Assembly: GCA_021821605.1 (NCBI GenBank)
Contig: JAKACG010000023.1
Coordinates: 1 to 9,954, forward strand
Reading direction: 5' to 3'
Source: Microcaldota archaeon
GTDB taxonomy: Archaea > Micrarchaeota > Micrarchaeia > Micrarchaeales > CABMGC01
Length of the DNA: 9,954 bases
Below, piece by piece: positions 7,277 to 9,954 of the stretch (position 1 is the stretch's first letter; the number at the start of each line of letters is the position of its first letter). A program made the translations under genes and the position numbers. Below the pieces are notes generated by a model. It made no database searches. It worked only from the letters and a program-made list of their open reading frames with translations, and was not told the DNA's origin.

Positions 7277-8496
7277 TTTTTACCACTAATTATTCCTATA
7301 CCTGCAAAAGCTCCTCCATCATAAATCAAAAATCTGCCCAGTTCAGGAACTTTTTCAAAATCTTCTACAAAAATCTCCTTATTAAGCTTTATTCTGACCT
7401 CTGCTGCGCCTAATGGTTTTATCTCACCTGTTTTTGACTCAGTTCCGCTAACTATATCTAATGTTTTTATCATCTCAATATTCATACAGTCTGTCTTAGA
7501 GCCGTTTATCAATATAGATACGTGGCCAGATATTTTTTTTAAGGAGAACAACAACGCAGTTATTTCACGTACTGCCTTTTTTTTGTTGTTTTTATCTACC
7601 AAAACACTACCTCTTATTTCGGTGGTTGGTTCCTTATCTAAAACTATTGCTGTATTTTCTCCATAAACTGCATTTTCCTTAGATGTGCCTCTGACTATTA
7701 TGTCCTTAACAATAAAGTCCTGTTTTCCAGGAAGCAATTTTATTTCCTGTCCAGATATCAATGTTCCAGATACTATCTTACCTACAACTATTTTTTTATC
7801 TTCTCCTATAGTACCCTGTAAAAGTACAGCTAACTCTTTTCTATTAGAGGTATCTTTCTCAGACATTTTTTCTAGAAGCTCAATTAAACTTTTTCCTTTA
7901 TACCACTTCATATTATTGGTATTTTTTATCAAGCCCTCTCCGGTGTATGCCGATATAGGAACAAAAGCAACATTTTCAATATTGATACCTATTCTTGAGA
8001 GATATTCTGTCATATCTTTTTTAATACTCTCAAAAACTTCTTGTTTATACTCTGCAAGATCCATCTTATTTACTGCAACAACTAGTTTATTTATTCCAAG
8101 CATTTTTGCTATAAAAATATGCCTTTTTGTCTGTGGTTTTATTCCCTCTCCTTTTTTAGTTGATACCATAAGTAGAGCTACATCTGCATAAGAAGCTCCG
8201 CTTATCATATTTTTAGTAAGCTCTTCATGTCCTGGGACATCTATGAACTCAAATGCACTCTCTTTATACTTTATCTGTGCTCTTGTAGTATCTATTGTTA
8301 AGCCTCCTTCGCGCTCCTCGTAAAAACTATCTAGTATAAATCCTGGCTCAAACTGTAGACCTAGTTTTTCACTGGTTTTTTTAGCATCTTTTATCCTAGC
8401 TTCAGTTACCGAACCTGTTATTATTGCAAGATTCCCGATTAGTGTCGATTTACCGTGGTCTTTATGTCCAAGCAGCGTAACTCTTCTTATCATCAT
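7273..8496 (-). CDS. cysN: CysN-like / EF-1A-like GTPase, probable sulfate adenylyltransferase large subunit
   Basis: A 407-aa translational-type GTPase. Motifs: G1 GHKDHGKST (10-18); G2 EEREGGLTIDTTR with T67; G3 D86-V-P-G89-H; G4 N143-K-M-D146; G5-like PISAY. Domains II and III follow from about residue 210 and end ELGRFLIYDGGAFAGIGII, as in EF-1A/CysN. In CysND-type ATP sulfurylase, CysN hydrolyses GTP to drive CysD-catalysed APS formation. The assignment rests on adjacency to a CysD homologue and on the QTKRHIFIAKMLGINKLVVA and MKWYKGKSLIELLE segments shared with CysN. The G1 sequence is closer to EF-1A (GHVDHGKS) than to classical CysN (GSVDDGKS). The frame stays open 34 codons further upstream, but that part overlaps CysD. 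I chose the ATG at 8496 (or the next, 8493), with GTGAT at 8507-8503 as ribosome site. The alternative is an EF-1A paralogue of unrelated function. Confidence 0.82.
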   Translation of the reverse strand: MMIRRVTLLGHKDHGKSTLIGNLAIITGSVTEARIKDAKKTSEKLGLQFEPGFILDSFYEEREGGLTIDTTRAQIKYKESAFEFIDVPGHEELTKNMISGASYADVALLMVSTKKGEGIKPQTKRHIFIAKMLGINKLVVAVNKMDLAEYKQEVFESIKKDMTEYLSRIGINIENVAFVPISAYTGEGLIKNTNNMKWYKGKSLIELLEKMSEKDTSNRKELAVLLQGTIGEDKKIVVGKIVSGTLISGQEIKLLPGKQDFIVKDIIVRGTSKENAVYGENTAIVLDKEPTTEIRGSVLVDKNNKKKAVREITALLFSLKKISGHVSILINGSKTDCMNIEMIKTLDIVSGTESKTGEIKPLGAAEVRIKLNKEIFVEDFEKVPELGRFLIYDGGAFAGIGIISGKK

Positions 8497-8502
8497 TAAA
8501 TC

Positions 8503-8507
8503 ATCAC
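8503..8507 (-). promoter_or_regulatory. Ribosome site GTGAT overlapping the CysD stop, before CysN-like gene
   Basis: GTGAT, complementary to the end of archaeal 16S rRNA, spans the CysD TGA stop and lies 6 nt before ATG 8496. A similar GTGAT spans the stop of the 94-aa gene (9300-9296), 3 nt before the CysD ATG. Both junctions read GATTTAATGAT, consistent with ribosomes terminating and restarting. This decides the downstream starts over longer alternatives. Confidence 0.5.
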
Positions 8508-9292
8508 ATATATCCCAATGCACGGAGTTTTTCCATAACATAAGATTTTTCTTTGTCTTGCTCTCTACCTGCTCTTTCTTCAACTTCAGTCGTCTCAAGC
8601 TCTTTGATTATATCATCTATGCTTTTTGCATTTGACTTTATCGGAACTGTGCAGTGGGTACATCCAAGACTTCTGTATCTGAAGCCATTTCTAGAAAAGT
8701 AAAGAGGATTCATAGGTATTTTTTCTTGTTTTGTATAGTTCCAAATATCTATCTCATTCCAATCAAGAAGAGGGTGTACTCTTACATGACCTCCCTTTCC
8801 TAATTCAGATAAATAATTTCCCCATACCTCTGCTGGCTGATTTTTGTAGTTCCACTTAAACTCCTTGTTTCTAGGACTAACATATCTCTCTTTTGCTCTA
8901 ATTCCATGCTCATCTCTTCTTATGGATACAATTAAAGCATCAAATCCTCTTTCTTTCATAAGTTTTTTTAGCGCTACTGTTTTATTTGCACCACAGCATG
9001 CGAATCCTGACATCTCTGGTTTTATCTCGCTTTTTGCCACAATAAGATCGAGGTTCCATTTCTTTGCAAGTTCATCTCTGAATTTATATGTTTCAGGGAA
9101 GTCTATTCCATTGTCTATATGTATTACAGGGAAAGGAACCTTCCCAAGAAATGCTTTTCTAGCTAGCATAAGCATAGAGGTACTGTCCTTTCCCATGCTC
9201 CAAAGCGCAGCAACATTTTTGAAGTTGTTTGTCGTCTCCCTTATTATATATATACTTTTTTCTTCAAGCTCTTTTATATCTTGTATTATCAT
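8504..9292 (-). CDS. cysD: CysD-like PP-loop protein (sulfate adenylyltransferase small subunit) with APS-reductase-like cysteines
   Basis: A 262-aa adenylyl-transferring PP-loop protein of the CysD/PAPS-reductase family (COG0175). Like CysD it starts with a SIYIIRET helix, then the PP-loop S32-M-G-K-D-S37, ARKAF (44-48), HIDNGIDFPETYKFRDE (58-74), RRDEHGIRAKERY (125-137), RVHPLLDWNEIDIWNY (171-186), YRSLGC (206-211) and SNAKSIDDIIKEL, ending AGREQDKEKSYVMEKLRALGYM. CysD joins ATP and sulfate to form APS with CysN. It is shorter than E. coli CysD (302 aa), lacking the insert before the RxxxLGC segment. Oddly, it has C99-C100 followed by GANK, and C211-T-H-C214. Canonical CysD lacks both pairs, whereas [4Fe-4S] APS reductases have CC...CxxC at matching places. 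It may thus bind a cluster, or be a reductase-like relative. The neighbouring CysN-like gene favours the CysD role. Confidence 0.85.
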   Translation of the reverse strand: MIIQDIKELEEKSIYIIRETTNNFKNVAALWSMGKDSTSMLMLARKAFLGKVPFPVIHIDNGIDFPETYKFRDELAKKWNLDLIVAKSEIKPEMSGFACCGANKTVALKKLMKERGFDALIVSIRRDEHGIRAKERYVSPRNKEFKWNYKNQPAEVWGNYLSELGKGGHVRVHPLLDWNEIDIWNYTKQEKIPMNPLYFSRNGFRYRSLGCTHCTVPIKSNAKSIDDIIKELETTEVEERAGREQDKEKSYVMEKLRALGYM

Positions 9293-9296
9293 TAAA

Positions 9297-9581
9297 TCAC
9301 TTATTAAGTATCTGTAATCCTATCAGATAAATTGTTGCCCCGACTACTTTTTTGCCCTCATTCATAAAGATAGGTATCTTTAGCAACATCTTTTCTTTTG
9401 CATCATATATCTCTGCATAAGATTTCCTTAAATCCTGTTCTTTATTTATTTTACCCTTCTCAAAAACTATTTTATAGTATTTGGCAGTGCTAGATTTCAA
9501 TGCAGAATTAAAATTCTCCCAATTTTCTTTATTTGGTTTCTTCCAAAGGAGGTCAGATGCCTCTTCAAATTCATTATTCAT
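9297..9581 (-). CDS. Unknown 94-aa protein between RHH regulator and CysD
   Basis: I do not recognise this family. The protein is charged and probably helical through residue 70 (EEASDLLWKKPNKENWENFNSA, then ALKSSTAKYYKIVFEKGK and a basic/acidic helix). A short hydrophobic end, VVGATIYLIGLQIL (79-92), is too short for a confident membrane span. There are no cysteines and no recognised catalytic motif. The frame extends to 9629, but the extra 16 codons overlap the RHH gene. I chose the ATG at 9581, 4 nt after the RHH stop. Its own stop is 4 nt before the CysD start, within a GTGAT ribosome site. It is thus locked between the regulator and CysD in the operon. A small partner of CysD/CysN or of the regulator is possible, but this is only inference from position. 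Confidence 0.7.
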   Translation of the reverse strand: MNNEFEEASDLLWKKPNKENWENFNSALKSSTAKYYKIVFEKGKINKEQDLRKSYAEIYDAKEKMLLKIPIFMNEGKKVVGATIYLIGLQILNK

Positions 9582-9585
9582 AAAC

Positions 9586-9822
9586 TCAACCAGTATAACC
9601 AAGTGCCTCAAGTTTTTCCATAACCGCACTCCTTGTTTTTTTATCTTTCTTTTCCATATCTATCATGGTCTCTCTTAATACAAAAGTGACCCAGTCTGAA
9701 ACTGAAGAAAAGCCCGTATTTTCTATGCTTGACTTTATCTTATTAAAAAGTGGCTGTGGTATTGTTATTGTCGTATACTTTCTTGCTTTTTTATCAATAT
9801 TTTTAATTGTCATTTTACTCAT
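9586..9822 (-). CDS. Ribbon-helix-helix (CopG/MetJ-type) transcription regulator
   Basis: A 78-aa DNA-binding protein, the first gene of the minus-strand operon. The ribbon strand is KYTTITIPQPL (15-25), helix A is FNKIKSSIENTG (26-37), and the turn plus helix B is FSSVSDWVTFVLRETMID (38-55). This is the standard RHH order, and T17, T18 and T20 on the strand probably contact bases. An extra C-terminal segment (56-78) is charged and ends VMEKLEALGY (67-76), nearly the same as the end of CysD. Start: ATG 9822 gives the longest frame. The fourth codon (ATG 9813) lies about 26 nt from the centre of the TATA box and would fit a leaderless mRNA. The promoter is covered by palindromes and repeated half-sites, suggesting the protein represses its own operon. 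The effector is unknown; sulfate or sulfur status would fit the context. Confidence 0.88.
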   Translation of the reverse strand: MSKMTIKNIDKKARKYTTITIPQPLFNKIKSSIENTGFSSVSDWVTFVLRETMIDMEKKDKKTRSAVMEKLEALGYTG

Positions 9823-9830
9823 CTTACATT

Positions 9831-9847
9831 TACATTTTATAAATGTA
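9831..9847 (-). promoter_or_regulatory. TATA box inside a 7-3-7 inverted repeat, operon promoter/operator
   Basis: TACATTT-TAT-AAATGTA is a perfect inverted repeat with 7-bp arms. Its centre contains a TATA box (TTTATAAAA on the minus strand, about 9843-9835). From the box centre near 9839, the transcription start would fall near 9813, at the second ATG of the RHH gene. A dimeric regulator bound here would block TBP. This is typical of autoregulated small RHH genes, but binding is inferred. Confidence 0.6.
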
Positions 9848-9859
9848 TTATAATGTAAT

Positions 9860-9877
9860 TTAATGTTATAACATTAA
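9860..9877. promoter_or_regulatory. 18-bp perfect palindrome, candidate upstream operator
   Basis: TTAATGTTATAACATTAA reads identically on both strands. Its left ATGTT half continues a series of ATGT half-sites starting at 9843, 9853 and 9863, spaced exactly 10 bp and so on the same helix face. It lies just upstream of the TATA-box repeat and so could nucleate cooperative binding of the RHH protein. Confidence 0.55.
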
Positions 9878-9904
9878 GATATATAAATGTTTCTTAATCT
9901 GGGC

Positions 9905-9954
9905 TTTGTGTAAAAAATACCATTTGTGTAAAAAGTGACAAATGTGTGTAAAAA
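9905..9954. repeat. Three short direct repeats TGTGTAAAA at the right edge
   Basis: TTTGTGTAAAAA occurs at 9905-9916 and 9923-9934, and a related TGTGTAAAA at about 9945-9953, spaced 18 and 20 nt. CATTTGT (9921-9927) and ACAAATG (9938-9944) form an inverted repeat around the middle. The array reaches the window end, so its full extent is unknown. It could be more regulator sites, part of the promoter of a divergent gene, or iteron-like repeats. Confidence 0.45.

Noticed and set aside
8497..8598. 34-codon N-terminal extension of the CysN-like protein.
   Set aside because: It overlaps the CysD end out of frame, has no homology to CysN or EF-1A, and good ATGs with a ribosome site lie just after the CysD stop.
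8504..9292. Calling this gene a PAPS/APS reductase (CysH) because of its CC...CxxC cysteines.
   Set aside because: The N-terminal SIYIIRET helix, the ARKAF and RRDE-x-RAKER motifs, the SNAKSIDDII segment and the C-terminal end match CysD, and a CysN-like gene follows. The reductase-like cysteines are reported as a finding instead.
9582..9629. 16-codon N-terminal extension of the 94-aa protein.
   Set aside because: It overlaps the end of the RHH gene in another frame. The ATG 4 nt after the RHH stop fits the spacing of the other operon junctions.
9905..9954. CRISPR array.
   Set aside because: Repeats are only about 9-12 bases with 18-20 nt periods and no unique spacers of proper length, and no cas genes are in view.

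Overview
This AT-rich window is archaeal. The left end carries uL2, uS19, uL22, uS3, uL29 and aIF1 (SUI1) in the order of the archaeal S10-type ribosomal operon. The proteins have archaeal features: an aIF1 with an N-terminal Cys cluster, a KH-domain uS3 with no bacterial-style ends, and an archaeal uL2 C-terminus. Several genes are preceded by archaeal TATA boxes about 26-28 nt before an ATG, which implies leaderless transcripts. Low GC together with a broken S10 cluster would suit a small-genome DPANN-type archaeon (for example the Parvarchaeota/ARMAN-like groups), but the lineage cannot be fixed from this window.

Layout. 1-2166 (+): uL2 (C-terminal part only), uS19, uL22 and uS3, tightly packed with 1-4 nt overlaps or gaps. 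2167-2483: a very AT-rich gap of about 317 nt with no gene, ending in a new promoter. 2484-2986 (+): uL29 and aIF1, overlapping by 1 nt; the usual next genes (uS17, uL14 and so on) are absent. 3027-3680 (-): endonuclease III with its FeS loop, convergent with aIF1. 3739-6175 (+): a two-gene unit, an alkaline-phosphatase-superfamily phosphodiesterase/phosphomutase-like enzyme (COG3379 type) followed by an NAD-dependent nucleotide-sugar epimerase/dehydratase. 6152-9822 (-): a five-gene operon read right to left: ribbon-helix-helix (RHH) regulator, unknown 94-aa protein, CysD-like PP-loop protein, CysN/EF-1A-like GTPase, GT4-type glycosyltransferase. Its end overlaps the epimerase gene by 24 nt. 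9823-9954: the promoter/operator of that operon, with palindromes and phased half-sites, then short direct repeats running off the right edge.

How it may work together. CysD and CysN resemble the two subunits of bacterial-type ATP sulfurylase, which makes adenosine 5'-phosphosulfate (APS) at the cost of GTP. They are translationally coupled to a glycosyltransferase and face a nucleotide-sugar epimerase and an AP-superfamily hydrolase. This suggests, as inference, sulfate activation linked to surface-glycan synthesis under autogenous RHH control. Four points stand out. The CysD homologue carries a CC...CxxC cysteine set like the [4Fe-4S] ligands of assimilatory APS reductases. The CysN homologue keeps EF-1A-like GTPase motifs, so it could resemble an intermediate between EF-1A and CysN. 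The RHH regulator and CysD end in nearly the same C-terminal tail (VMEKLxALGY). The operator is an ordered array of ATGTA-like half-sites.
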